Positions 52,601 to 61,184 of a stretch of 64,000 nucleotides of DNA are shown here, piece after piece. The stretch comes from Agromyces albus (GTDB taxonomy: Bacteria > Actinomycetota > Actinomycetes > Actinomycetales > Microbacteriaceae): NCBI RefSeq assembly GCF_004134825.1, contig NZ_SDPN01000002.1, positions 164,857 through 228,856 of the forward strand, in the 5' to 3' direction. Positions within the stretch are counted from its first letter, which is position 1. The number at the start of each line of letters is the position of its first letter. The notes beneath the pieces are model-generated. The model did not search any database. It was given only the letters and a program-made list of their open reading frames with translations, and was not told the origin of the DNA. Made by a program: the position numbers and the translations under genes.

Positions 52601-53284
52601 TCGGGCGCCGACGGCTCGATGCTCTACAACACGATCGTGAAGGACAACCCGAACGTCTTCCTCATCCTCGCCGGGCACCACCACGGCGTGGGCACGAACG
52701 TGAAGCCGGATGTGGGCGAGGTCGGCCACGGGGTCGTCGAGCTGCTCGCCGACTACCAGTTCTACACGGTGTCTGCCGACCGCCTCGGGCTGACCGAGAT
52801 CGGCGGCTACCAGCCCGACGACCAACTGCAGTTCGGTGCGAGCTTCCTGCGCCTCCTGCAGATCGACGTCGACCGCGGGATCATGAACGTCGACACCTAC
52901 TCACCGCTCCTCGAGGAGTTCGGCGCCACGGAGTACGACGACCGGCATCGGTACGACGGCACCGAAGACGACATGGTCCTGCCGATCGACCTCACGAGCC
53001 GGGTCACGAGCCTCCACACCGATTCGGTGGCCCTCTACGTGCCGACGCAGGTGGTCGGCGAGTCGACCGTCGCCTCGGGCGAGGTCGCCTCGGTCGAGTG
53101 GACCGGCCTCAAGCCTGCCACCGCCTATGCCTGGATCGTCACGGCCCGTTCGGCCGGCGGCGGCGAGTCGACCTCGGAGCCCGCCGTGTTCATCACGGCG
53201 GATGCCGCGGGCAAGTCCGGCACGTGGGACGAGAGCTCGCCGCTCTTCCCGTACTTCCGGCAGGGTGAGCCAGAGGCCGGATGA
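49697..53284 (+). CDS. Large secreted metallophosphoesterase with duplicated N-terminal module
   Basis: 1195 residues. A signal peptide ends near residue 43 (QAASAAPG). Two homologous modules (about 63-268 and 276-480) each hold a Cys pair (Cys172/Cys209, Cys387/Cys424) and the pattern DFAVS or DDFVLS then GDG-CGS. An Ig-like region and a beta region follow, then a calcineurin-type phosphoesterase from about 757 (FSIAHFTDTQYI; GDVIENN; GNHDN at about 857-861; GHHHG near 993). A fibronectin-III-like end covers about 1110-1180. No LPXTG anchor. It probably cleaves extracellular phosphoesters. Confidence 0.9.
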   Translation: MQWWRNGRGNGGRPMGVVAVVISAFLGAGLAIAPVHVQAASAAPGTVTLPAAKPTPAEPTPPLLTPEDGAFLEGIVTVAATPVVVDEDVTSLTLDGAAVDATPTVGVSHLRFDVGTNSTEARYGNHVLVNGDHRIDLGDHVNERVDLEIPNEHLVQGENSIEVVTGTIETSCGINHDDFVLSNIGLELLGEVADGEENEYSYAFGDGSCGSNTSLRLSATLSFFILGDPQGTTGLTADLDTTTVANGSHMIVATTASGATASSTVTVNNAPGGAPLVTPADGTIVKGVQTIFATQPAALDAGVASLAVDGAATPSVATLGAGDATLSFDVGSNALEARYRNHLLVNGMRFDIGDAVNERTHVVFPNEWLQPGTNTIRLVTGGVDAACGVNRDDFAVSALALAPAAGTAAGVGLKSSYSMGDGNCGSSATALREVALQFTVDAASQSLRADLDTSALADGEHTIAAASVSGEVATRTLVTDNSGPAVVSSVPSAGSTITQAVALDVRLEDFSGVLSGPDVTLDGAPVTLADLIGPGLSAGEHALAVTAADGIGNGVTHEIVFTSAGIPDAPAELAPASGTEGVDDAVTLEAKVAEPDGGDVTATFSQAEILTPNQVWQGTSPEVPTTLQVEGEQKIAGPDTLLPGDGLTLDTESTRDIAWQRFDVMVQGHVDAPVLRWVGTIDPDRLASLRAWNLTTSTWDVLASARGAAEGDTVLTAGVDDRYLDGRQVHAMVTGEDPFADDLEVGDPNGFADPGSYDFSIAHFTDTQYISEGAVEQETAAERAIWESAYAGIVDWIAGNAEQRKIAYVAHTGDVIENNIRVPATEAMQQQVVGEFEVSSRQQAVLDAAGVPNGVVAGNHDNQSGTENGPGAIFNQYYGPDRYAAAAAGWEQAEYGGPWREGDNQNHYDLFSAGGLEFVVVGLSYGVTREEAEWADGVFTQFSERNAILLTHDYLQPSTLPDGRDAPLSGADGSMLYNTIVKDNPNVFLILAGHHHGVGTNVKPDVGEVGHGVVELLADYQFYTVSADRLGLTEIGGYQPDDQLQFGASFLRLLQIDVDRGIMNVDTYSPLLEEFGATEYDDRHRYDGTEDDMVLPIDLTSRVTSLHTDSVALYVPTQVVGESTVASGEVASVEWTGLKPATAYAWIVTARSAGGGESTSEPAVFITADAAGKSGTWDESSPLFPYFRQGEPEAG

Positions 53285-53345
53285 CGCACGACCCTCGCCG
53301 CCGTCGCGTCCCGTTCACCCGGGCCGCGGCGGCGGTCGGCCGTGT

Positions 53346-54803
53346 TCAGGCCTCGGCTACGGTCTCGGCTGCGGGCTCCTCGGCCGGGCGATGCTCGACA
53401 TCGTCGACGTCGGCTCGGGGCATCGCGATGCCGCCCGCGATCGTGACGAACGCAGCGACGAGCACCGCGACGAAGACGGCCGTGGATGCGGCTTGAATCG
53501 CGACGGGGGAGTGCTCGCCGAGCCCGGAGCGCACGATGACGCCGTTCGCGACCGCGCCGAAGATCGCGACGCCCACGGCACTGCCCATCGAGCGGAGGAA
53601 CATGTTCGCGCCCGTGACGACGCCGCGCTCGGTCCACGCCACCGACGACTGCGCCGCGATGAGGGTGGGTGAGGCCACGAGCCCGAGTCCGAGTCCCACG
53701 ATGAAGCATGCGATCGCGGTCGCCACCACGCTCGGCGTGAACGACGACACGAGGAGCGCCGCCGAGCCGAGCACGGTGATCGCGAGCCCGATGAGCGCGG
53801 TGCGCTGGAACCCGATGCGGAGGTAGAGGCGGCCGGATTGAGCGGCCGCGATCGGCCAGCCGAGGGTGAGCGCGGCGACGGCGAGCCCCGACATGAGCGG
53901 CGAAGCGCCGGCCGTGACCTCGAGGAAGGTCGGCACGTACGACGTCAGGCCGATGAGCACGGCGCCGACGCCGAGCGAGATGAGCGAGGTCGTGACGATG
54001 AGCCGCCGCGAGAACAGCCAGAGCGGCAGCACCGGCTCGGCCGCCCGCCGTTCGATGAGCACGAACGCGACGAGGAGCAGCCCACCGACGGCGAAGGCGC
54101 CGACGCTCTGCCACGACAGCCACGCCCAGGCCTGGCCTCCCTCGAGCACCGCGAGGATGAGCAGCGTGAGCGCGACGCTGAGCACGCTCGCACCCGCGAT
54201 GTCGATGCGGTGCTTCTCACGCCCGACCGACTCGTGATACGCGCGGAGCAGCATCCACGCGGCGATGATGCAGAGCGGGATGTTCACGAAGAAGATCCAC
54301 CGCCACGACGCGAACTCGGCGAACAGCCCGCCGAGCGTCGGCCCGATGACCGACGAGGCCGCCCAGACGCTCGCGATATAACCCTGCACCCGCGCACGCT
54401 CGCGCACCGTGTAGATGTCACCTGTGATCGTGATCGACACGGGGAGCACGGCTCCGGCGCCGAGCCCCTGCAGCGCGCGGAACACGATGAGCGAGGTCAT
54501 GTCCCATGCGAAGCCGCAGAGGATCGAGCCGACGAGGAACAGGCCGATGCCGATGAGCATGATCGGCTTGCGCCCGATCGTGTCGGCGAGCTTGGAGTAG
54601 ACCGGCACCGACACCGCTTGCGCGAGCAGGTAGATGGAGAACAGCCACGGGAACTGCGTGAACCCGCCGAGGTCGGCCACGATCGACGGCACGGCGGTCG
54701 CGAGGATGGTGGCGTCGATGGCGATGAGCCCCGTCGCGAGCATGACCGCGACGAGCACGGGGCCTCGATCGGAGCGGAATCCCACCGCGCTCTGCTCCGT
54801 CAT
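53346..54803 (-). CDS. MFS drug transporter (DHA2/EmrB type)
   Basis: 485 residues, about 14 segments. Motif C-like and A-like marks: GLIAIDATILATAVPSIVADLGG, YSKLADTIGRKPIMLIGIGLFLVGSILCG, LQGLGAGAVLPVSITITGDIY, SSVIGPTLGGLFAEFASWRWIFFVNIP. Export of drugs or lipophilic compounds with proton antiport. AGGAG precedes ATG 54803; an in-frame GTG at 54848 is an alternative. Confidence 0.92.
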   Translation of the reverse strand: MTEQSAVGFRSDRGPVLVAVMLATGLIAIDATILATAVPSIVADLGGFTQFPWLFSIYLLAQAVSVPVYSKLADTIGRKPIMLIGIGLFLVGSILCGFAWDMTSLIVFRALQGLGAGAVLPVSITITGDIYTVRERARVQGYIASVWAASSVIGPTLGGLFAEFASWRWIFFVNIPLCIIAAWMLLRAYHESVGREKHRIDIAGASVLSVALTLLILAVLEGGQAWAWLSWQSVGAFAVGGLLLVAFVLIERRAAEPVLPLWLFSRRLIVTTSLISLGVGAVLIGLTSYVPTFLEVTAGASPLMSGLAVAALTLGWPIAAAQSGRLYLRIGFQRTALIGLAITVLGSAALLVSSFTPSVVATAIACFIVGLGLGLVASPTLIAAQSSVAWTERGVVTGANMFLRSMGSAVGVAIFGAVANGVIVRSGLGEHSPVAIQAASTAVFVAVLVAAFVTIAGGIAMPRADVDDVEHRPAEEPAAETVAEA

Positions 54804-54919
54804 CCTGCTCCTCGCTGAAGCGACGCCGACGGTCGCCCCTTCAGTCACTCTCTCAGTCGCAACGCGTTCGCGCCCGTTTCATTCCCGCCGGACGCCCCGC
54901 GCCCGTGTAGCGTCGGGGC

Positions 54920-56050
54920 ATGCGGGTGCGATTGAAACGACGGCCGAGGCCGGAACCTGAGCCGACGACGCAACTCACGGCCTACAGCGGATCGCGCGCA
55001 CCCGAGGTGAAGATCCGCGCGTTCCGCATCGGATTCGTCGGGGCGCTCGGCGTGCTGCTCGCCCTGCTGCTCGGCAACATCGTCGGCGAGCTCGGCACGG
55101 TCATCCTCTACGTGGCCCTCGCGCTCTTCCTCGCGCTCGGCCTCGATCCCATCGTCACTTGGCTGCAGCGCCGCGACATGCCGCGAGGGCTCGCGATCCT
55201 GTTCGTATTCGTCATCGTGATCGGCCTCTTCGTCGGCCTCATCTCCCTCATCGTGCCGATCGTGATCCAGCAGACGACGAACATCATCACCGACTGGGAC
55301 GAGATCGTCGAGCGGGTGCTGAACAGCGATTTCGTCGGCTGGCTCAATTCGCTGACCGGCACCGGAACCGCCATCGAAGACACCATCGTCTCCGCGGGCG
55401 ACTGGCTCGCCGACCCTGACAATCTCGGCTCGCTCGGCGGCGGCATCCTCGCGGTGGGCGCCGGCATCCTCGGCGGATTCACGGGCGCGGTGATCGTGCT
55501 CATCCTGACCCTCTACTTCCTCGCCTCACTCGACTCGTTGAAGCGCTACGCCGCGCGATTCGTGCCCCGAAGCTCGCGCGGTGCGTACCGCGAGGTCTCG
55601 GAGGAGATCACCGGTTCCGTCGGTCGGTACGTCATCGGCCAAGTGAGCCTCGGCGCGATCAACGGCATCCTGAGCCTCGTCTACCTGTCGATCATCGGCG
55701 CGCCCCAGCCGATCCTGCTCGCCTTCATCGCCTTCCTCGCCTCGCTCGTTCCGCTCGTCGGCACGATCACGGGCGCCGTCATCATCTCGCTCGTGTCGCT
55801 CGCCGCCTCGCCGGCGACCGCACTCGCGGCGGCGATCTACTACCTGATCTATATGCAGGTCGAGGCCTACGTGCTGAGCCCGCGCATCATGTCGCGCGCG
55901 GTCTCCGTGCCCGGCGCACTCGTGGTCATCGCCGCGGTGGCCGGCGCAACGCTCGGCGGCGTGCTCGGGGCGCTCGTGGCCATCCCCGTGGCGGCGTCGC
56001 TCGTCATCATCATGGACAAGGTCGTGTTCCCGCGACAGGACGCGATGTAG
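54920..56050 (+). CDS. AI-2E family transporter
   Basis: 376 residues, eight hydrophobic segments with the family end AFIAFLASLVPLVGTITGAVIISLVSLAAS and QVEAYVLSPRIMSRAVSVPGALVVIAAVAGATLGGVLGALVAIPVAASLVII. Second family member of the window; the pair at 40275 and this one share only the family pattern, not a recent duplication. Substrate unknown. Confidence 0.88.
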   Translation: MRVRLKRRPRPEPEPTTQLTAYSGSRAPEVKIRAFRIGFVGALGVLLALLLGNIVGELGTVILYVALALFLALGLDPIVTWLQRRDMPRGLAILFVFVIVIGLFVGLISLIVPIVIQQTTNIITDWDEIVERVLNSDFVGWLNSLTGTGTAIEDTIVSAGDWLADPDNLGSLGGGILAVGAGILGGFTGAVIVLILTLYFLASLDSLKRYAARFVPRSSRGAYREVSEEITGSVGRYVIGQVSLGAINGILSLVYLSIIGAPQPILLAFIAFLASLVPLVGTITGAVIISLVSLAASPATALAAAIYYLIYMQVEAYVLSPRIMSRAVSVPGALVVIAAVAGATLGGVLGALVAIPVAASLVIIMDKVVFPRQDAM

Positions 56051-56086
56051 CGCTGCGGCGCTGCACCGTGTGAACGCCCGGGCTCG

Positions 56087-57457
56087 TCAGAACCAGATGC
56101 TGAGGTGCGGCGTGCGCTCGGACGCGAACATGCGGTCGGCGAGCGCGATCGACCCGGGCGCCACTTCAGCCAGCCGACCGGCGCGCGCGAGCACCGAGGG
56201 CCGCACCCCGCCGAGGTAGATCGCGCCGAGCTCCTGCACACCGAGTCGGATGCCCTGCGACGGACGCGAGCGACGAGTGCTCGGCGCGGCCCGCGTTGGC
56301 GTGGCCATTGGCGCCGACGGCGTATCGTCGACCCTCCGCAACTCGCCCCGTCCATTGCCGGCGACCTCGAGCTCGAACGTGCCGTCGGCGGGGCCGTCGG
56401 GGTCGGCGATCTCGAGGGTGAGCGTTCCGGTCGCGCCGTAGACCCGGGCGGACAGTGCCGCGACGGGATCGAGCACTCGCACCCAGAGATGGTCGACGAC
56501 GTCGCTGACCGTGATCGCCCGCGGGTCCTCGAGCAGCCACGCCACCGGCTCGTCGATTGAGCGCAGTCGCCCGCGCACCGCCGTCACGAAGTCCTGCTCC
56601 ACGAGGAATCGCCAGAGCGCGCGCTCCGCATCGTCGGTGGCGGCGACGAGGAAGTCGAAATCGAGGATGCCGGGCTCGTCGAGCTCGCGCGTGATGCGAT
56701 AGGTGACAAAGCCCTGCGGCTGCCCGTCCTCGTCGTCGTAGCGCACGACACGGGTTGCTCGGGCGAAGTCGCGTTCGAGATCGATGAGACCGAGCACGCG
56801 ATCGAGGAGGCCGGGCCAGCGGTCGATCTCGCCCGGGGTGCGCGCGACGGCGCGACGCACGAGGGCTGCGGCGTCGTTGCGCAGCTCGGCGGGCTCGACG
56901 AGCTCGAGGCGTCCGGGCGCGGCGGGACCGATCCAGCGAACCCGGGGACGGTCGATCGTGATGGTCGCCGCCTGTGCAGCGGGGGCGTAGCCGAAGCGAC
57001 CGTAGATCGTCGCCTCGGTGGCGGTGAGCATCGCGAGCGCAGCGCCGGCGGCACGGGCATCGGCGACGCTGCCCGCCATGAGCGCCCTCGCAATGCCGCG
57101 GCGCCGATGCGTCGGCGAGACGGTGACCGAGCTGACCGCCCAGGCGTCGACGCTGCGTCCGCCGGGTACCGTGAGTCCGGCCGGCCAGCCCGACACCGTC
57201 GCGACCGGAGTCTCGCGGTCGGCGGCCTTCGGGTCGTAGACGCCGAGGACGCGCCGGTCTGTCAGGACCTGCAACTGATGCGTGGCATCCGACTTGCGTG
57301 GCCGGGCGCGGTGGAAGCCGCGTACGTCTGCCTGGATCCACGCCGCGAGCGCGGCCCGGTTGCCCGGGTCGAGCAGCCGATACTCGAGTCCCTGCGCCGC
57401 GATGGCAGCGGATGCCGCGGAGTCGAGCGGGATGTCCTGCAGATCGAACGACATCAC
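56087..57457 (-). CDS. Eis-type GNAT acetyltransferase
   Basis: 456 residues, the tripartite Eis layout: an N-terminal GNAT domain (VDAWAVSSVTVSPTHRRRGIARALMAGSVADARAAGAALAMLTATEATIYGRFGYAPA), a second degenerate GNAT domain, and a sterol-carrier-like C-terminal domain ending in Phe (HLSIWF), which in Eis places the terminal carboxylate in the active site. Mycobacterial Eis acetylates amino groups of aminoglycosides and histone-like proteins. Two adjacent ATGs (57457 and 57454) are possible. Confidence 0.93.
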   Translation of the reverse strand: MMSFDLQDIPLDSAASAAIAAQGLEYRLLDPGNRAALAAWIQADVRGFHRARPRKSDATHQLQVLTDRRVLGVYDPKAADRETPVATVSGWPAGLTVPGGRSVDAWAVSSVTVSPTHRRRGIARALMAGSVADARAAGAALAMLTATEATIYGRFGYAPAAQAATITIDRPRVRWIGPAAPGRLELVEPAELRNDAAALVRRAVARTPGEIDRWPGLLDRVLGLIDLERDFARATRVVRYDDEDGQPQGFVTYRITRELDEPGILDFDFLVAATDDAERALWRFLVEQDFVTAVRGRLRSIDEPVAWLLEDPRAITVSDVVDHLWVRVLDPVAALSARVYGATGTLTLEIADPDGPADGTFELEVAGNGRGELRRVDDTPSAPMATPTRAAPSTRRSRPSQGIRLGVQELGAIYLGGVRPSVLARAGRLAEVAPGSIALADRMFASERTPHLSIWF

Positions 57458-57520
57458 CCCAGAGTACCTGCGGCACGCTGGGGATTCGGGCGAGAAGAGG
57501 TGCTGCTGCTGCCGGAGCGG

Positions 57521-58399
57521 TCAGGCCCCGACGCGCGCCGACAGGTGCGGTGCCACGATGCGCTCGAACGACGACGCGGTGCGCTCGACGACCTCGGCCC
57601 ACGCGGCATCCCAGATCGCCTCGTTGAAGATCTCGACCTCGATGTCGCCCGCGTATCCGGCGGCCTCGACGGCCCGAGTGAACGCGGTGAAGTCGATGAC
57701 GCCGTCGCCCGGGTAGTGCCGCGCGAGCAGCACGTCGGCCGGCAGCGGCGTGGCCCAATCGCAGACCTGGTAGCTCGCGATGCGACCGGATGCCCCGGCG
57801 CGCGCGATCTGCCCGAACACCGCGGGATCCCACCAGACGTGGAAGGTGTCGACGACGACCCCGACGGTCGCCGCGTCGAACGGCTCCGCGAGATCGAGCG
57901 CCTGCCCGAGCGTCGAGACGACGGCACGGTCGGAGGCGTACATCGGATGCAGCGGCTCGATCGCGAGGGTCACCCCGGCGGCCGCGGCATCCGGAGCCAG
58001 CTCGCCCAGGGCTTCGCTCACGCGTGCACGTGCCCCCGCCAGGTCGGTGGACCCGGCAGGGATGCCGCCCGCGACGAGCACGAGCACGGCGGCCGAACCG
58101 GGAGCACCGGCGGCGGCGAGCGTCGCGGTCTCCTCGATCGCCCTGCGGTTCTCGTCGATCGCCGCACGCCGCTCGGGGCCTTCGGGCAGGGTGAAGAACC
58201 CGCAGCGGCAGAGGCTCGACACGCGCAGGCCCGAGTCGGCGAGCCGGCGGGCCGCCTCGTCGAGGCCGACCGCGGCGACGGGCTCCCGCCAGAGCCCGAT
58301 CGACTCGTAGCCGCCGGCGCGCGTGAGGCGCAGGGCCTCGTCGAACGGGGCGTACTTGATCGTGGCCTGGTTGAGCGAGAGTCGCGGATGCGCGGTCAT
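57521..58399 (-). CDS. TIM-barrel sugar isomerase/epimerase
   Basis: 292 residues, xylose-isomerase-like TIM barrel. Features: LSLNQATIKYAPFDEALRLTRAGGYESIGLW at the start, metal ligands expected in TLAIEPLHPMY (Glu), VVVDTFHVWWDP (Asp, His), GDIEVEIFNE (Glu). Substrate unknown; related enzymes act on keto-sugars such as 3-keto-glucosides. ATG overlaps the stop of the DUF993 gene (ATGA). Confidence 0.9.
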   Translation of the reverse strand: MTAHPRLSLNQATIKYAPFDEALRLTRAGGYESIGLWREPVAAVGLDEAARRLADSGLRVSSLCRCGFFTLPEGPERRAAIDENRRAIEETATLAAAGAPGSAAVLVLVAGGIPAGSTDLAGARARVSEALGELAPDAAAAGVTLAIEPLHPMYASDRAVVSTLGQALDLAEPFDAATVGVVVDTFHVWWDPAVFGQIARAGASGRIASYQVCDWATPLPADVLLARHYPGDGVIDFTAFTRAVEAAGYAGDIEVEIFNEAIWDAAWAEVVERTASSFERIVAPHLSARVGA

Positions 58400-59598
58400 G
58401 CGAGGGCCTCCGCGAGGTCCGCCTCGATCGTGACCTCCGCCGGCTCGATGCCGTTGAGCGTCAGCAGCGACTGCCAGCGCGCCGCCGCGAGCTCGGGCCG
58501 CTCGAGCGCGCCGCACGCGTTCGCGAGCCGCACAATCTCGGAGAGGTGCGGCAGGCTGCGGGCGGCGTGCAGGCCGCCGACCATACTGAACGCCGACTGG
58601 TGGCCGTTGAGCCACGAGAGGAACGCGACACCGGTCTTGTAGTAGTAGGTGGGCGCGGCGAAGATCTGCTGCGAGAGCGCCTCGGTCGGACCGAGGAGGT
58701 CGCGGTACCTTGCGGTGTCGCCCGCGTCGAGAGCCTGAACGGCCGCCGAGGCGTGCGGCGCGAGTGCGGCGAAGGCGCCGAGCAGTGCGTCGGAGTGGCC
58801 GCGTTCGTCGCCCTCGATGAGGCCCACGTAGTGGAAGTCGTCGCCCGTGAACATGCGGGCCGACTCGGGCAGCCGCTCGCGCACGGCGATCTCGGCGCCC
58901 GCGTCGAGCAGGCTCATCTTGACGCCAGCCACGCGCTCGCGGTTGTACTCGATCACCTGCAGGAGCGTCGACGAGGCGACGTCGATGTCGGCCGAGCCGA
59001 AGTAGCCGGCGAGGCTCGGGTCGAACGCCGTGCCGAGCCAATGCAGGATGACGGGCGATCCCGCCGCCTGCAGCACCTCGCGGTAGACGCGGCGGTAGTC
59101 GTCGGCCGTGCGTGCAGCGCGCGCGAGGTGACGGCTCGCCATGAGCACGACGCCGGCGCCCGCGTCTTCGGTGAGGTGCAGCTGCTCCTTGTAGGCGTCG
59201 ATCACCTCGTCGAGCGAGATGTGCTCCTCGTCGACGTGGTCGGTGTTGACGCCCACGACGAGGCGACCGCCGACGCTCGCGGCCTCGGCTGCGCTGCGCG
59301 AGATGAGTTCGCGGGTCGCGGCGGCGTCGAGGCCCATGTTGCGCTGCGCGGTGTCCATGGCGTCGGCGACGCCGAGCCCCCATGACCACACGTGGTGGCG
59401 GAACGCGAGCGTCTGGTCCCAGTCGATCTCGGCGGGCGCGCCCGGCAGGTTGTCGGCCCACGCCTTCGGCACGACGTGCGCCGCGGCGTACACCGCGCGA
59501 CTCGTGAGCGGATGCCGCGGCTTCGAGATGATCGACGCGGCGGCGAGGGGCACCCCGGTGCGGGTACCCGTCTCGTCGATGAGGGTGAGGGTCGTCAT
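58396..59598 (-). CDS. Dihydrodipicolinate synthase-family protein (DUF993)
   Basis: 400 residues, TIM-barrel aldolase-like. DUF993 marks include AWADNLPGAPAEIDWDQTLAFRHHVWSWGLGVADAMDTAQRNMGLDA, GVNTDHVDEEH, VILHWLGTAFDP and AGVKMSLLDAGAEI. Lys in VKMSLLD is a candidate Schiff-base residue, as in DHDPS-type aldolases, though this is inferred. Second gene of the catabolic operon; starts 5 bases after the Gfo/Idh stop. Confidence 0.9.
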   Translation of the reverse strand: MTTLTLIDETGTRTGVPLAAASIISKPRHPLTSRAVYAAAHVVPKAWADNLPGAPAEIDWDQTLAFRHHVWSWGLGVADAMDTAQRNMGLDAAATRELISRSAAEAASVGGRLVVGVNTDHVDEEHISLDEVIDAYKEQLHLTEDAGAGVVLMASRHLARAARTADDYRRVYREVLQAAGSPVILHWLGTAFDPSLAGYFGSADIDVASSTLLQVIEYNRERVAGVKMSLLDAGAEIAVRERLPESARMFTGDDFHYVGLIEGDERGHSDALLGAFAALAPHASAAVQALDAGDTARYRDLLGPTEALSQQIFAAPTYYYKTGVAFLSWLNGHQSAFSMVGGLHAARSLPHLSEIVRLANACGALERPELAAARWQSLLTLNGIEPAEVTIEADLAEALA

Positions 59599-59603
59599 GG
59601 TGC

Positions 59604-60785
59604 TCAGCGGGCCGATCCGGTGAGGGCGTCGGCCTCGAGCGTCACGACGGGGAGCTCGATGCGACGGCCCTGCTCGGAGGACGCGAGACCCAGCTCGGCG
59701 AGCAGCACGCCGCGTGCACCCGCGAGGAAGTCGTAGTGGTTCGGGGCGTCGTCGACGACGTGGCGGATGAACTCCTCCCACTGCGTCTTGAAGCCGTTCT
59801 CGAACTCCTGGTTGCCGGGGCTCTCGATCCAGTCGGCGTCGTAGTCGTTCGCGTCGGCGAGGTCGGGGTTCCAGACGGGCTTCGGGGTGGCGTTGCGCGG
59901 CTGGATCTTGCAGCCGAAGAGCCCCACGACGGCCGAGCCGTGCGTGCCGTCGACCTGGAACTCGACGAGCTCGTCGCGGTTGACGCGAACAGTCCAGCTC
60001 GAGTTGAGCTGGGCGACGACGCCGCCCTCGAGCTCGAAGACCGCGTAGGCGGCGTCGTCGGCGGTGGCGAGGTACTCCTCGCCCTGCTCGTCGACGCGGC
60101 TCGGGATGTGCGTGACGGCCTTCGCGTACACCGACTCGACGCGGCCGAAGAGGTTCTCGAGCACGTAGCTCCAGTGCGGGAACATGTCGACGATGATGCC
60201 GCCGCCGTCTTCGGCGCGGTAGTTCCAGCTGGGGCGCTGGGCGGGCTGCCAGTCGCCCTCGAAGACCCAGTAGCCGAACTCGCCGCGCACCGAGAGGATG
60301 CGGCCGAAGAAGCCCGAGTCGATGAGGCGCTTGAGCTTCTGCAGGCCCGGCAGGTAGAGCTTGTCGTGCACGACGCCGTTCTTGATGCCGGCGGCCTGTG
60401 CGAGGCGCGCGAGCTCGAGGGCCTCTTCGAAGCTCTCGGCGGTGGGCTTCTCGGTGTAGATCGCCTTGCCGGCGGCGATCGCCTTCTTGATCGCAGCGGC
60501 ACGGGCCTTCGTGACGAGGAAGTCGGCGTAGATCTGCCAGCGCGGGTCGGCGAGCGCCTCGTCGAGGTTCGTCGTGTAGTGCTCGATGCCGTGCTTCGCG
60601 GCGAGCTCGGCGAGCTTCGCCTCGCTGCGGCCGACGAGGATCGGCTCGACCTGCACGCGAGTGCCGTCGGCGAGCAGCACGCCGCCCTGCTCGCGGATCG
60701 CGAGGATGGAGCGCACGAGGTGCTGGCGGTAGCCCATACGCCCCGTTGCGCCGTTCATGATGATGCCGATGGTCGACTCTGCCAC
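59604..60785 (-). CDS. Gfo/Idh/MocA-family oxidoreductase
   Basis: 393 residues. A Rossmann domain opens IGIIMNGATGRMGYRQHL and carries the family lysine in IYTEKPTAESFEEALEL; a C-terminal beta-sheet domain follows (GFFGRILSVRGEFGYWVFEGD; VVAQLNSSWTVRVNRDE). NAD(P)-dependent oxidation of a sugar or polyol. GTG start with AGGAA upstream. First gene of an operon with DUF993 and the isomerase; its promoter has a LacI-type operator. Confidence 0.93.
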   Translation of the reverse strand: MAESTIGIIMNGATGRMGYRQHLVRSILAIREQGGVLLADGTRVQVEPILVGRSEAKLAELAAKHGIEHYTTNLDEALADPRWQIYADFLVTKARAAAIKKAIAAGKAIYTEKPTAESFEEALELARLAQAAGIKNGVVHDKLYLPGLQKLKRLIDSGFFGRILSVRGEFGYWVFEGDWQPAQRPSWNYRAEDGGGIIVDMFPHWSYVLENLFGRVESVYAKAVTHIPSRVDEQGEEYLATADDAAYAVFELEGGVVAQLNSSWTVRVNRDELVEFQVDGTHGSAVVGLFGCKIQPRNATPKPVWNPDLADANDYDADWIESPGNQEFENGFKTQWEEFIRHVVDDAPNHYDFLAGARGVLLAELGLASSEQGRRIELPVVTLEADALTGSAR

Positions 60786-60833
60786 GTTGGTTCCTGTTCA
60801 GCCGGGAGCGAACGGCGCAAGCCGTGTCGCTAC

Positions 60834-60879
60834 GGGAAAGCGTTTACCCGAGTGTAGGACAGGGTGCTGCGATTCGCAA
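60834..60879 (-). promoter_or_regulatory. Promoter and LacI-type operator O1 of the catabolic operon
   Basis: On the minus strand TTGCGA (60874-60879), 17 bases, TACACT (60851-60856). Directly after the -10 is GGGAAAGCGTTTACCC (60834-60849), a near-palindrome with centre between 60841 and 60842; the same type of site appears at 62365 and 62421. Confidence 0.75.
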
Positions 60880-61043
60880 CACCCCGTGTGCGGGGCCTCG
60901 TTGTGCGCGGCGCAGAGCGAGCCGGGGGGCGAGTAGCGGCACGAGGCGCTGCAACTCGTCTGACTCATGTGTTCCCGTTTTCTCATGTCAATCCCGCCTC
61001 ACATGAGGCGGATCTCACACGAGACTCGGTGAACACGCACTCC
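60880..61043. other. Intergenic stretch without recognised feature
   Basis: Between the operon promoter and the repeat cluster I see no gene, RNA or clear signal. Several short in-frame runs exist but have no ribosome-binding site or family match. Confidence 0.5.
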
Positions 61044-61178
61044 GGTGGTCGAGTAGCGCCGCCGCAGGCGACGCGTATTGAGGCCACCTACGCCGGGTCG
61101 GCTGGTTTCGATACGGCTGCTTCGCTGCCTACTCAACCACCGGGTGCTGGCTGCTTCGCTGCCTACTGAACCACCGGG
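61044..61178. repeat. Cluster of three dispersed repeats (copies 4, 5 and partial 6)
   Basis: Copy 4 (61044-61088) begins GGTGGTCGAGTAG and ends TTGAGGCCACC. Copy 5 (61103-61141) is inverted: TGGTTTCGATACGG ... CTACTCAACCACC. Copy 6 (61149-61178) duplicates the right half of copy 5, from GGCTGCTTCGCTGCCTACT to AACCACCGGG, with one change. They lie downstream of the LacI gene. Confidence 0.85.
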
Positions 61179-61184
61179 CACTGC

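Noticed and set aside
49466..52825. A 1119-codon open frame on the minus strand
   Set aside because: Antisense to the secreted phosphoesterase whose signal peptide, domain order and motifs are clear. The reverse frame shows only low-complexity Val/Arg/Asp/Gly composition.
40275..56050. The two AI-2E genes as a duplication or quorum-sensing system
   Set aside because: They share only the family pattern, are 13 kb apart, and no luxS-like or receptor gene is present.
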